Origin: Terriglobales bacterium
GTDB lineage: Bacteria; Acidobacteriota; Terriglobia; Terriglobales; SCQP01
Reading direction: 5' to 3'
NCBI GenBank assembly: GCA_025450725.1
Contig: JANWLQ010000024.1
Location: 1-35,300, forward strand
DNA length: 35,300 nt
The notes under the pieces were generated by a model. The model saw only the letters and a program-made list of their open reading frames with translations, was not told where the DNA came from and made no database searches. Shown here piece by piece: positions 1 through 8,709 of the stretch (position 1 is its first letter; every line of letters starts with the position of its first letter). A program made the position numbers and the translations under genes.

Positions 1-76
1 CCTCGACCAGCTGCGCGCTCCGAGACGAGTGCACCGAGACCATCCTCGGTCGCGATCTCCAAATCCAACGCCGCGC

Positions 77-850
77 CTACATCTGCTCGATCGCCATCCA
101 CATCCCCATCAATCCAACGCCGCCGCCGGTTGGATAAAAAAGTACATCCGGCACCTTCCAGCCAAGCTGCTCTACCACCTCGTATCCCATCGTCTTTTTG
201 CCCTCGACCCGGTACGGCTCCTTCATCGTGCTCACGTCATACCAGCCCTCCCGCTCGCGCCCTTCCTGCACCCGCTTGGCGCAATCGCTGATCAACCCGT
301 CGACCAAAGTCACTTTCGCGCCGTAAAAGTTGTACTCGGCCAGGTTGCCCTTGGGCACGTCCCGCGGCGCGAAAATGTGCGCCTCAATCCCCGCCGCGGC
401 GCAGTAGGCCGCCAGCGCGCTGCCGGCATTGCCCGCCGTGGGGATGGCAATCTTTTTCACCCCAAACTGATGCAGCATCGTCACCGCGCATCCCAATCCA
501 CGCGCCTTGAAGCTGCCCGTCGGGTTCAGCCCCTCGTCTTTCACGTACAGCCGGTTGCCGCCCATCGCCCGGCCCAGGCGCCGCGTCTGTACCAGCGGCG
601 TTTGCCCCTCGCCCAGCGTCACCGGCGTGTCGGTCGGCATTAGCTCGCGATACTTCCACATCGAGCGCTCCGCCTCTCCGGCCACCAGGCCCCGGCATCC
701 CAGCACCTTCGGATTGACAACCTTGGCAATCGCCTTCAGGTCATAACGCACATACAACGACCCCGCGCATTGCGCACAAACGGTCTGCGGACGATCGGCG
801 GCGGCGCTCGCGCCGCACCGGCTGCACTGTAGTTCGGTGACGTAGTTCAC
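77..850 (-). CDS. thrC: Threonine synthase, PLP-dependent; reading frame interrupted by an in-frame TAG at 77-79, homologous sequence continues to the window edge
   Basis: Protein has the zinc-ribbon-like N-terminus (LQCSRCG...CAQC), GEGQTPLV, NPTGSFKARG and PTGGGVGLMGMW motifs. Start proposed at GTG 850 (VNYVTELQCSRCG). After TAG the same frame reads ARRWIWRSRPRMVSVHSSRSAQLVE, which looks like the expected thrC continuation. Confidence 0.85.
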   Translation of the reverse strand: MNYVTELQCSRCGASAAADRPQTVCAQCAGSLYVRYDLKAIAKVVNPKVLGCRGLVAGEAERSMWKYRELMPTDTPVTLGEGQTPLVQTRRLGRAMGGNRLYVKDEGLNPTGSFKARGLGCAVTMLHQFGVKKIAIPTAGNAGSALAAYCAAAGIEAHIFAPRDVPKGNLAEYNFYGAKVTLVDGLISDCAKRVQEGREREGWYDVSTMKEPYRVEGKKTMGYEVVEQLGWKVPDVLFYPTGGGVGLMGMWMAIEQM

Positions 851-857
851 GAAAGGC

Positions 858-877
858 AGAATAGCACGTGCTATTCT
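858..877. promoter_or_regulatory. 20-bp perfect palindrome AGAATAGCACGTGCTATTCT between divergent thrC and the symporter gene, carrying a TATTCT -10-like hexamer on each strand
   Basis: Direct reading: the sequence equals its reverse complement. TATTCT at 872-877 (+) and at 863-858 (-). Confidence 0.6.
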
Positions 878-886
878 CGCTGCCAT

Positions 887-2149
887 ATGCGCCGCGTCTC
901 GCTCACCACCTGGATCTTCATCGCGCTCATCGCCGGCGTGGCTATCGGCGCGCTCTGGCCCCACCTCGGCGTCGCCCTCGACCCGCTCGAGGTCATCTTC
1001 CTCCGCCTCATCAAGATGATCGTCGGCCCCCTCATTTTCGCCACCCTGGTCGTAGGCATCGCCGGCCACGGCGACCTCAAGGGGCTGGGTCAGATCGCCT
1101 GGAAGTCAATTTTGTTTTTCGAGGTCGTCACCACCTTCGCCCTTGTGCTCGGCCTCGTTGCCGTCAACTGGGTGCAGCCGGGTCGTGGCGCCTCGCTCCC
1201 CGTTTCTCCCGCTGAAACCGCCTCGCTCAACGTCGCCGCCCACCAGACCCTGCTGCAAAGCCTGATCCTCCACACCTTCCCCCAAAGTTTCGCCCAGGCG
1301 CTGGCCAATGGCGAGATTTTGCAGGTGGTCGTGTTCAGCGTGCTCTTTGCCATTGCCATGGTCGTCGCCGGCACCGCTCCCGGCAAGCCCGCCCACGCCG
1401 TGCTCGTATTCTGCGAGGGCCTGGCACAAATCATGTTCAAGCTCACCGCCATCGTCATGTGGACCGCCCCCTTCGGCGTTCTCGGCGCGGTCGCCGCCAG
1501 CATCGGTCACTCCGGCCTGGGCGTGCTGGTGCCACTATTGAAACTCGTTGTCACCCTCTATGTCGCGCTCGCCGTTTTTGTCGTTGTGATTCTCGGCGGA
1601 ACGATACTGCTCTTCAAAATCCCCCTGCGCCGCTTCTGGGCCGCGGTCAAGGAACCAACCCTCATCGCTTTCTCCACCTCGAGTTCTGAAGCCGCGCTTC
1701 CCAGCGCCCTCGAAAATATGGAAGCCATGGGCGTGCCCCGGCGCGTCGTCGGTTTCGTAATCCCCACCGGCTACAGCTTCAACCTCACCGGCAGTACGCT
1801 GTACCTGAGCCTCGCGGCTATCTTCATCGCCCAGGCCGCCAACATGCATCTGAGCCTGGGTCAGCAAATCTTCATGCTGCTCACCCTCATGCTCACCAGC
1901 AAGGGCGTGGCCGGCGTCTCTCGCGCCGCTATCGTCGTCCTGGCCGCCACCGCCGCCACCTTCGGCCTGCCTCTGTCGGGTGTCGCCCTGCTGCCCGGTG
2001 TGGACCAATTTCTCGATATGGGCCGCACCGCCGTCAATGTGGTCGGCAACTGCCTCGCCGCCGCCGTCGTCGGCAGCTCTATGCGCGATCCATATGCTCA
2101 ATCAGCAACGCCCGCATCAGCCCAGCGAAACGCGGATGGTCGCCAATAG
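887..2149 (+). CDS. Dicarboxylate/amino acid:cation symporter (DAACS family)
   Basis: 420 aa, multiple TM segments, characteristic AFSTSSSEAALPSALENMEAMGVPRRVVGFVIPTGYSFNLTGSTLY motif. Confidence 0.93.
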   Translation: MRRVSLTTWIFIALIAGVAIGALWPHLGVALDPLEVIFLRLIKMIVGPLIFATLVVGIAGHGDLKGLGQIAWKSILFFEVVTTFALVLGLVAVNWVQPGRGASLPVSPAETASLNVAAHQTLLQSLILHTFPQSFAQALANGEILQVVVFSVLFAIAMVVAGTAPGKPAHAVLVFCEGLAQIMFKLTAIVMWTAPFGVLGAVAASIGHSGLGVLVPLLKLVVTLYVALAVFVVVILGGTILLFKIPLRRFWAAVKEPTLIAFSTSSSEAALPSALENMEAMGVPRRVVGFVIPTGYSFNLTGSTLYLSLAAIFIAQAANMHLSLGQQIFMLLTLMLTSKGVAGVSRAAIVVLAATAATFGLPLSGVALLPGVDQFLDMGRTAVNVVGNCLAAAVVGSSMRDPYAQSATPASAQRNADGRQ

Positions 2150-2999
2150 TCTTCACCCTCTCCATCTCCAGCCCCATCTCCGAGCACAACGCGCGCGCCG
2201 CAACATCGAGGTCGTAGACAACCTCCATATGATCGGAGAGAAACCCTAGCGGCGCGATCACGACGCGGAGCACGCCTTCCGCCACCGCCTCCCGCAGGCA
2301 TTCCTCGAGACTGGGTTCCAGCCACGGCTGGTGCGGCGGTCCGCTCCGGCTTTGGTATCCCAGCCTCCACCTCGTGCTCCCCGCCTTCGCGGCAATGCGC
2401 CCGCACGCCGCCTCGAGTTGCTGCACATATTGGCACCCCGCCGCCTGGCTCAGGGGAACGCTATGCGCCGTGAACAACACGCGCGCTCCCGGCAGGTTCG
2501 CCAACCCGCCCGCCACCCGTTCCGCCATCAAGGCATCGAACTCCGGATGATCGTGGAAAAGTCTGATCTTCTCAATCACCGGCGCCCGCGCGCCGACTGC
2601 CGCCCGCGCTCGTTCAATGTCCTCGACGTACTGCTGGCAGCCCGAATACGAATCAAATGCCGAGGTGACAAAGGCCATCGCCCGTCGCACTCCATCCGCC
2701 GCCATTTGCGCCACCGTGTCGGCCAACAACGGATGCCAGTTGCGATTGCCCCCATACACAGCGAGCGCCGGCCCCCGCGCCCGCAACTCCGCCTCCAGCG
2801 AGCCGATGATGCCCCGTGTCGCCGCGCCGATCGGGCTCGCGCCGCCAAAATGGTAATAATGCTCGGCCACCTCGAGCATCCGTTCCCGCGGCACGGCGCG
2901 TCCCCGCAGAACGTTTTCCAAAAACGGCAGCACGTCCTCCCGCCGTTCCGGCCCGCCGAACGACACCACCAAAACCGCGTCGTAATCACGCGCAGCCAT
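2079..2999 (-). CDS. hemH: Ferrochelatase (proto- or coproporphyrin ferrochelatase)
   Basis: LVVSFGGPERREDVLPFLENVLRG, HYYHFGGASPI, FTAHSVPLSQA, QSRSGPPHQPWLEPSLEE, PLGFLSDHMEVVYDLD motifs. Confidence 0.95.
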   Translation of the reverse strand: MAARDYDAVLVVSFGGPERREDVLPFLENVLRGRAVPRERMLEVAEHYYHFGGASPIGAATRGIIGSLEAELRARGPALAVYGGNRNWHPLLADTVAQMAADGVRRAMAFVTSAFDSYSGCQQYVEDIERARAAVGARAPVIEKIRLFHDHPEFDALMAERVAGGLANLPGARVLFTAHSVPLSQAAGCQYVQQLEAACGRIAAKAGSTRWRLGYQSRSGPPHQPWLEPSLEECLREAVAEGVLRVVIAPLGFLSDHMEVVYDLDVAARALCSEMGLEMERVKTIGDHPRFAGLMRALLIEHMDRA

Positions 3000-3000
3000 G

Positions 3001-3240
3001 CTAACTAAGCTGCAATTCGCGTTTCAGGATTGCTGGGTCATACGGACTGCAATGAAAAAAATGTCCGTCCCGGTCAAAGGTCGGTACCTTGCGCCGCCCC
3101 GCATTGCGGCTAATCACGATTTCGGCTGCGCCTGGCACTTCTTCGATGTTGATCGCCTCGAATTCGATCCCGCGTTCTTTGAGGAACCGTTCCGCCCGCC
3201 TGCAATCCGGGCACCACGTCGTTGTATACATTTTCAGCAT
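3001..3240 (-). CDS. Glutaredoxin/mycoredoxin-like protein with CPDC motif
   Basis: MLKMYTTTWCPDCRRAERFLKERGIEFEAINIEE...; stop lies 1 bp before the hemH start, so probably the same operon. Confidence 0.9.
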   Translation of the reverse strand: MLKMYTTTWCPDCRRAERFLKERGIEFEAINIEEVPGAAEIVISRNAGRRKVPTFDRDGHFFHCSPYDPAILKRELQLS

Positions 3241-3259
3241 CTTTTTCAGAATCGCTCCG

Positions 3260-3883
3260 CTATTGCTTTTTTAGCAACAACCACGCCCCCACCACCGCCA
3301 CCGGCAGCAGTTCGAGCGGCGCCAAAGCCTGCGCCAATGACAATGGCGCGCTCAGCCCTGGTGGCAGTCCCGGCAGATCGGTGCCGCTGACGAACGCCAG
3401 CGTGCCTACCACTCCGTAATACCCGGCGGCAATGCCGGGTATCAGCAGCAAAAACCCCAGCGTCTTTCGCGCCGTCCCGCCGTGGCGTGCCGCCCAAATG
3501 CACGCGCACACGGTTCCCGGCAGCAGCCAAATTCCGTCTCCGGCAAGGCTGAACAGCGCGCCGAATACGCAGAGCAGCATCCCCGCCGTGGGCGCGCGCT
3601 CCAGCATCAAAACTCCCGCCGTTGCCGCGCCCGCCAGCAGCGGAACAATGATCTCGCGGTACCCCGGCATTCCGGCCGCGTCACTGACCGGGGGCGCTTT
3701 CACCAGCCATGCGTTCAGCATCGTGAGCAGCGCGCCCAGCAAAATGCAGAATACCGCCACCCGCAGCCAACCGTCGCGCGCCGCCGCCATTGCCGGCGCC
3801 GCGCGTTCCAGCGGCATGGGCACGCCGATCATGGGCGTGCTCGGCGGCGCGGCTGGAATCGCGTTGGGCGTCGTCTCAGGCAC
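3260..3883 (-). CDS. Hypothetical multi-pass membrane protein
   Basis: 207 aa with about five hydrophobic segments; GTG start at 3883 preceded by TATGAT 7 nt upstream on the minus strand. Confidence 0.6.
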   Translation of the reverse strand: MPETTPNAIPAAPPSTPMIGVPMPLERAAPAMAAARDGWLRVAVFCILLGALLTMLNAWLVKAPPVSDAAGMPGYREIIVPLLAGAATAGVLMLERAPTAGMLLCVFGALFSLAGDGIWLLPGTVCACIWAARHGGTARKTLGFLLLIPGIAAGYYGVVGTLAFVSGTDLPGLPPGLSAPLSLAQALAPLELLPVAVVGAWLLLKKQ

Positions 3884-3938
3884 TCATCCGATCATAACGT
3901 TTTACACGGCGTTCCGTTTCCTGAGAAGATGGATTTCG

Positions 3939-5252
3939 ATGGCACGTATCCAACCGTTTTCCGCCCTTCGCTATGCCCCCGGCAAAGTGAAGATTGACGA
4001 CGTAGTGACCCAGCCCTACGACAAAATCACGCCCGCCATGCGCGAACGCTATCTGGCGCAAAGCCCTTACAATCTGGTCCGCGTAATTCTCGGCGAGAAG
4101 CGCGATGGCGATGACGACGACCACAACGTCTACACCCGCGCCCAGCAGTACCTCCAAGACTGGATCGCATCCGGCGTCCTCCGCGCCGATCCCGAACCCG
4201 GCATTTACGCCTACACCCAGACCTTCCGCTCGCCCCAGGGCGATGCTGGCCAACCCGCCGTCCGCCGCGGCTTCATCGCCCTCTGCGGTCTCGAGCCCTA
4301 TGCCAACCGCGTCGTCTTCCGCCACGAACAAACCTTGAGCGGCCCCAAGCTCGACCGGCAGAAATTGCTGCGCGCCACCCGCACCCACTTCGGCCAGATT
4401 TTCATGCTCTACAGCGACCCCAGTCAGAACGCCGAACGCGAACTGTTTGCGCGCGCCCTGACGCCCGAGGCCTCGACCACCGACGAGTACGGAACCTTGC
4501 ACCAGCTCTTCCGGGAAACCGATGCCGCCGTCATCGCCCGCCTCCAGGCCGCCATGGCGCCTCTTCCCCTGGTCATCGCCGACGGCCATCACCGTTACGA
4601 AACCGCCTTGCTCTGGAGTCAGGAGCAGGATGCCGAAAATCCCCAATCCTCCACCCGCCCCTGGCAATGGGTCATGACCACCTGCTTCAATCTCGACGCG
4701 CCCGGTCTCGTTGTGCTCCCCACCCACCGCCTCGTCTACGGATTGTCCAACTTCGACCCGGCGCGCGCTGCCCAGGCGTTGCGAAAATTTTTCGATTGGG
4801 AAAAGCTCGACGAAACCGCCTGGGCGGCGCTGGCCCCGCGCCTCGCGGCCGCCGCCGGCACTCGGCCTGTGTTCGCCGTGGTGCTCGCCGGCGAGGCCGC
4901 GCTGCTGCGTCCAAAAGCCGATCTCGACCTCGCCCGGCTTCTGCCCGACGCGCTGCCCGAGCAGCGCAAGCTCGATGTGTTGCTGCTGCACCAGTTGGCG
5001 CTCAACTTGGCTTTGGGCGTGACGCCTGATATGGTGCGTGAGGAGCGTCACCTGCGCTACGCCCGCGACGGTGCCGAAGCCCTGGCTGCGGTCCAAACCG
5101 GTGCCGCCCAGGCCGCTTTTCTGCTTAACCCAATTCCGCCCGAACAGGTGCGTGACGTCGCCCTCGCGGGCGGCGTCATGCCTCAGAAATCAACCGATTT
5201 CTTCCCCAAGCTGCTCACCGGCTTGGCCCTGTATCCAGTCCCGCGCGGCTGA
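3939..5252 (+). CDS. DUF1015 family protein
   Basis: MARIQPFSALRYAPGKV...DVVTQPYDKITPAMRERYLAQSPYNLVRVILG...IADGHHRYETALLW... is diagnostic for DUF1015; the upstream part of the listed ORF (3432-3938) is antisense to the membrane gene. Confidence 0.92.
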   Translation: MARIQPFSALRYAPGKVKIDDVVTQPYDKITPAMRERYLAQSPYNLVRVILGEKRDGDDDDHNVYTRAQQYLQDWIASGVLRADPEPGIYAYTQTFRSPQGDAGQPAVRRGFIALCGLEPYANRVVFRHEQTLSGPKLDRQKLLRATRTHFGQIFMLYSDPSQNAERELFARALTPEASTTDEYGTLHQLFRETDAAVIARLQAAMAPLPLVIADGHHRYETALLWSQEQDAENPQSSTRPWQWVMTTCFNLDAPGLVVLPTHRLVYGLSNFDPARAAQALRKFFDWEKLDETAWAALAPRLAAAAGTRPVFAVVLAGEAALLRPKADLDLARLLPDALPEQRKLDVLLLHQLALNLALGVTPDMVREERHLRYARDGAEALAAVQTGAAQAAFLLNPIPPEQVRDVALAGGVMPQKSTDFFPKLLTGLALYPVPRG

Positions 5253-5263
5253 GCCTGAGCCTC

Positions 5264-5608
5264 CTACCGGAAGCTGGCAACGGCGGCTTCTTCGTTGTCG
5301 TACACGTCGAAGACCGTCAACAGCTTGGTGATCATTAGCAGCTCGTGAAAGCGCTTCGTGATGGCCGCCAGCTTAATTTTTGCGCCCCGCGCGCTGGCCG
5401 TGCTGTACAGTCCGACCATCGCGCCCAAGCCGCTGGAATCAATGAAATCAACGTTCGCCAAATTGATGACGATCTTGGTCGTGCCGTTGGCGAGAAGCCC
5501 CTTAAGGCTTTCGCGCAAATCATTGGTTTCCTGGCCGAGAATTATGCGCCCGTTCGCTTCCACGACGGTGACGCCATCAACATTACGAGTGGTGAGTTTA
5601 AGTGCCAC
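5264..5608 (-). CDS. STAS-domain anti-sigma factor antagonist (SpoIIAA-like)
   Basis: GRIILGQETNDLRESLKGLLANGTTKIVINLANVDFIDSSGLGAMVGLYSTA; GTG start with GGGAG upstream. Confidence 0.92.
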   Translation of the reverse strand: MALKLTTRNVDGVTVVEANGRIILGQETNDLRESLKGLLANGTTKIVINLANVDFIDSSGLGAMVGLYSTASARGAKIKLAAITKRFHELLMITKLLTVFDVYDNEEAAVASFR

Positions 5609-5706
5609 GCTATTCTCCCTCTGATGAGTACAAGCTGCAATTAGACACTACTGCCGGTTCTCAGTCAACCATTCCCAATTCGCGCCCTTCGGTTAAGATC
5701 TCCTTT

Positions 5707-8133
5707 ATGGGGTTGGCCCGTGAAGCTTGGCGCAGCCTGCGCCAAACGCCGACGTTTACGCTCCTGGCCCTGCTAACGCTCAGCATCGGCTTGGGCGCCA
5801 ACATTACCATTTTTTCGATTGTCGACTCCGTGCTGCTCCGTCCGCTGGGATATGCCGCGCCGCAGGAGCTCTACGCCATTCGCGAGGTAATTCCTCAAGT
5901 TAGTCATCTCTACCCCTCCTTGCCCGTCAACGATCGCTCCTTCCTCGCCTGGCGTGCCGAGTCCCATTCCCTGGCATCGTTGGCGCTCATCCATCCCACC
6001 ACGCTCGACCTTACCCTCGCCAGCGAGCCCCAGCCCGTCGTCGCCGACCAGGTGAGCTCGAGTCTGTTCGCCGTGCTTGGAGTCAAACCCCGCCTGGGAC
6101 GTGACTTCCTCGCCACCGAAGATGCGCCTGGACGCAATCACGTTGTCATTCTGACCGATGCATTTTGGCGCCGCGCCTTCGGCGCCAATCCTGCCACCCT
6201 CGGTCGAACCCTCAACTTGAACGGCCAGCTCTGTCAGGTGATCGGCATCCTGCCCGCCGATTTTCATTTTCCGCGCGGCGCCGATTTTGGCCCGCTTACC
6301 GCCGTCGCCGCCGCCAGCGGATCACCCGAGCTGTTTCAGCCTTTCGGCCTCGATCCAGCCGGGCAGGAAATTATCGGCAATTTCGATTTCGGCGTGATTG
6401 CCCGCCTTCGTCCCGGTATGACCGCCGCCCGTGCCCAGACCGAGCTCAACCTCATCACAGCAAGGCTAGTCGCCAGCGCGCACCAGGCCGATGCCGAGGT
6501 GTTGACAACCTTTACGCCTTTGCGTGACCAGATCACCGCCGGCATCGCGCGCCAGCTTTGGCTCTTGCTTGCCGCCGTCTTCGCCATCCAACTGCTCGTC
6601 TGTTTGAACCTCGCCAATCTCCTCCTCGTGCGCGTGAGCCGCCGCGGACACGAGGCCGCCCTGCGACTGGCCCTGGGCGCCGGGCGCCATCGCCTCGTCG
6701 CCGCCATTCTCACTGAAGGCCTCGGACTGGCTGCCGCCGGATGCCTGCTCGGCGTTGCCATGGCGTTTGCCGGCGTGCGCTGGCTCGTCCATGCCGCGCC
6801 TGCCGGCATCCCGCGGCTTGAATCCGCAACCCTCGAGCCTGGCGCCATCGCCTTCGGTTTGGTCCTCGCCATGGCCGTCGCCGCCGGGTTCAGCTTCTGG
6901 CCCGCCTGGCGCTGGTCGCACATCCAGCCCCAAGCCGCGCTGCGCTCCGGCGGACGCGCCGGCGGCGGCAGCGCCTCCAGCCGCGGACGCTGGCTCCTCG
7001 TCGCCACCGAGTCGGCCCTCACCGCCATGCTGCTGATCATGGCCGGGCTCTTGCTGCACAGCTTCGTGCGCCTTTCCCAGGTTCACGTCGGCTTCGACCC
7101 CTCGCCCAAATTAATTGTCGCCGCCCAGTTAAGCGGGCCTGACCCCGCCCGACGCGCACTTTGGGATCAATTGCCCGTGCGCCTCCGTGCCATCCCCGGC
7201 GTCACCGCCGCCGCGCTCACCACCGAATTGCCGCTCCAGGGCACCGGCGTGACCGATGTCGTCTATCTCGATGGCGACACCCGTCCGCTCAGCCAGCGCC
7301 CCATTGCCAATTACCAGTACATCAGCCCCAATTACTTTGCCGCCATGGGCGTCGCACTGCTTTCTGGCCGTGACTTTACTCTCGCCGACGCCCCGCCCAG
7401 CCGCGACGTCGCCATCATTTCGGCCACCACCGCCGCCCGCGTCTTCCCCGGTCGCGATCCCATTGGCCGTCAATTTCGCTATACACCCGAGGGCCCGCCG
7501 ATTACCGTGGTCGGCGTCGCTGCCGATGTCCATACCAACCTGCAGACCCCGCCCGGCTTGATCGTCTACCAACCCTACTGGGACAATCTCCACCGCCACC
7601 TCGCCTACCTCGTCCTCCGCACCCCTGCCCCCATTGCGCTCGCGCCCTCGGTTCGCCGCGTCATTGCGGCGCTCGCGCCCGCCGCCACGGTTCCGAAGAT
7701 CGAAACCATGCGGTCGGTGCGCGCCTCGGCCGTCGCCACCCAGCAGTTCCAACTTTGGCTGGTGTTGTTGTTTGCCCTCTGCGCGCTGGCGCTGGCCAGC
7801 CTCGGGACCTACGCGGTCGTCGCCTACAACGTTGCCGGCCGCACCCAGGAGTTGGGCATTCGCCTGGCGCTGGGCGCCCACCGGGGCTCTCTCGCCGCCA
7901 TGGTATTTCGCCAGGGCATGCGCCCCGTCCTCGGCGGGTTGGCCATCGGCGCCGCCGGAGCGCTGCTGCTCGCCCGCGCCATGGCGTCGCAGCTTTTCGC
8001 CACCTCCACGTATGACCCGCTGTCGTTCACCCTGGCGCTGGCTGCCCTGCTCGCCTCCGCCGGCGCCGCGTGCGCTCTGCCGGCGCGGCGCGCGCTGTCG
8101 AGCGATCCTATGACGGCTTTGCGCTGCGAGTAG
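5707..8133 (+). CDS. ADOP-type (Acidobacterial duplicated orphan permease) FtsX/MacB permease
   Basis: MGLAREAWRSLRQTPTFTLLALLTLSIGLGANITIFSIVDSVLLRPLGY, duplicated FtsX domains, C-terminal DPMTALRCE. Confidence 0.93.
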   Translation: MGLAREAWRSLRQTPTFTLLALLTLSIGLGANITIFSIVDSVLLRPLGYAAPQELYAIREVIPQVSHLYPSLPVNDRSFLAWRAESHSLASLALIHPTTLDLTLASEPQPVVADQVSSSLFAVLGVKPRLGRDFLATEDAPGRNHVVILTDAFWRRAFGANPATLGRTLNLNGQLCQVIGILPADFHFPRGADFGPLTAVAAASGSPELFQPFGLDPAGQEIIGNFDFGVIARLRPGMTAARAQTELNLITARLVASAHQADAEVLTTFTPLRDQITAGIARQLWLLLAAVFAIQLLVCLNLANLLLVRVSRRGHEAALRLALGAGRHRLVAAILTEGLGLAAAGCLLGVAMAFAGVRWLVHAAPAGIPRLESATLEPGAIAFGLVLAMAVAAGFSFWPAWRWSHIQPQAALRSGGRAGGGSASSRGRWLLVATESALTAMLLIMAGLLLHSFVRLSQVHVGFDPSPKLIVAAQLSGPDPARRALWDQLPVRLRAIPGVTAAALTTELPLQGTGVTDVVYLDGDTRPLSQRPIANYQYISPNYFAAMGVALLSGRDFTLADAPPSRDVAIISATTAARVFPGRDPIGRQFRYTPEGPPITVVGVAADVHTNLQTPPGLIVYQPYWDNLHRHLAYLVLRTPAPIALAPSVRRVIAALAPAATVPKIETMRSVRASAVATQQFQLWLVLLFALCALALASLGTYAVVAYNVAGRTQELGIRLALGAHRGSLAAMVFRQGMRPVLGGLAIGAAGALLLARAMASQLFATSTYDPLSFTLALAALLASAGAACALPARRALSSDPMTALRCE

Positions 8134-8599
8134 CCTTGGCCGGCTTCTTCTTGCCCTTGTCCCGCGCCATGGCCCAGCGCTTGAGACTCCGCCGGTAAAC
8201 GTCTGGAAATTCCGCCCAGTTGCGCCGCGCCGCGATCAGTTCCATCGCCGCCTCGGGTCGATACCCCAACGCGCACAGCACCCCCGCCGCAGCCAGCGGC
8301 CCGCGGTGGACACCCGCCGCGCAGTGAACGTAAACCCGAGCCTTCTCGTCTTCCAGCGCCGATACGGCAAAGCTGGCCGCCCGCTCAAAGAATGCCCCCG
8401 GCTTCGGCGACAAGTCGTCTTCCGTCGGATTCCAAAGCACCTGCAGGCCCGCCATCCGCGCCATCTCCGTATGATCAAACTCCGCCTGCAAATTGACGAT
8501 GTGGGTGAACCCGGCCGCCGCCATCTCGGCCATATCCTCGGCCGTCCAAATACCGCCTCCGACCGCTAGGCGATTGTCAATGATGTAGGAAACGTCCAT
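8108..8599 (-). CDS. Dual-specificity / tyrosine phosphatase-like protein
   Basis: Cx5R signature HCAAGVHRGP; Lys-rich C-terminal tail. Confidence 0.88.
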   Translation of the reverse strand: MDVSYIIDNRLAVGGGIWTAEDMAEMAAAGFTHIVNLQAEFDHTEMARMAGLQVLWNPTEDDLSPKPGAFFERAASFAVSALEDEKARVYVHCAAGVHRGPLAAAGVLCALGYRPEAAMELIAARRNWAEFPDVYRRSLKRWAMARDKGKKKPAKATRSAKPS

Positions 8600-8636
8600 C
8601 GTCCGTCATCGTCCCGTCATCACGAAGAACCACCAC

Positions 8637-8688
8637 AAGGCGCGGGCCGGCAAGCCCGCGCCTTCAAATCGCCGGCCTTCGCCGGCGA
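8637..8688. terminator. Tandem GC-rich hairpins in the intergenic region downstream of the histone-like gene (minus strand)
   Basis: AAGGCGCGGGC-CGGCAA-GCCCGCGCCTT (11-bp stem, 8637-8664) followed by TCGCCGGC-CTTC-GCCGGCGA (8-bp stem, 8669-8688). Confidence 0.55.
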
Positions 8689-8709
8689 AAGCTTACGCAG
8701 CGATTGCGC

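Noticed and set aside
77-79. thrC in-frame TAG as pyrrolysine
   Set aside because: Pyl is known from methylamine methyltransferases and a few other contexts; nothing in the window supports Pyl machinery, and the alignment suggests a simple Glu-to-stop change.
3432-3938. 169-aa N-terminal extension of the DUF1015 ORF
   Set aside because: Antisense to the membrane-protein gene 3260-3883 and low-complexity; the DUF1015 family start (MARIQPF) is at 3939.
3876-5096. 406-aa minus ORF opposite DUF1015
   Set aside because: Gly/Glu/Val-rich antisense shadow; no domain recognised.
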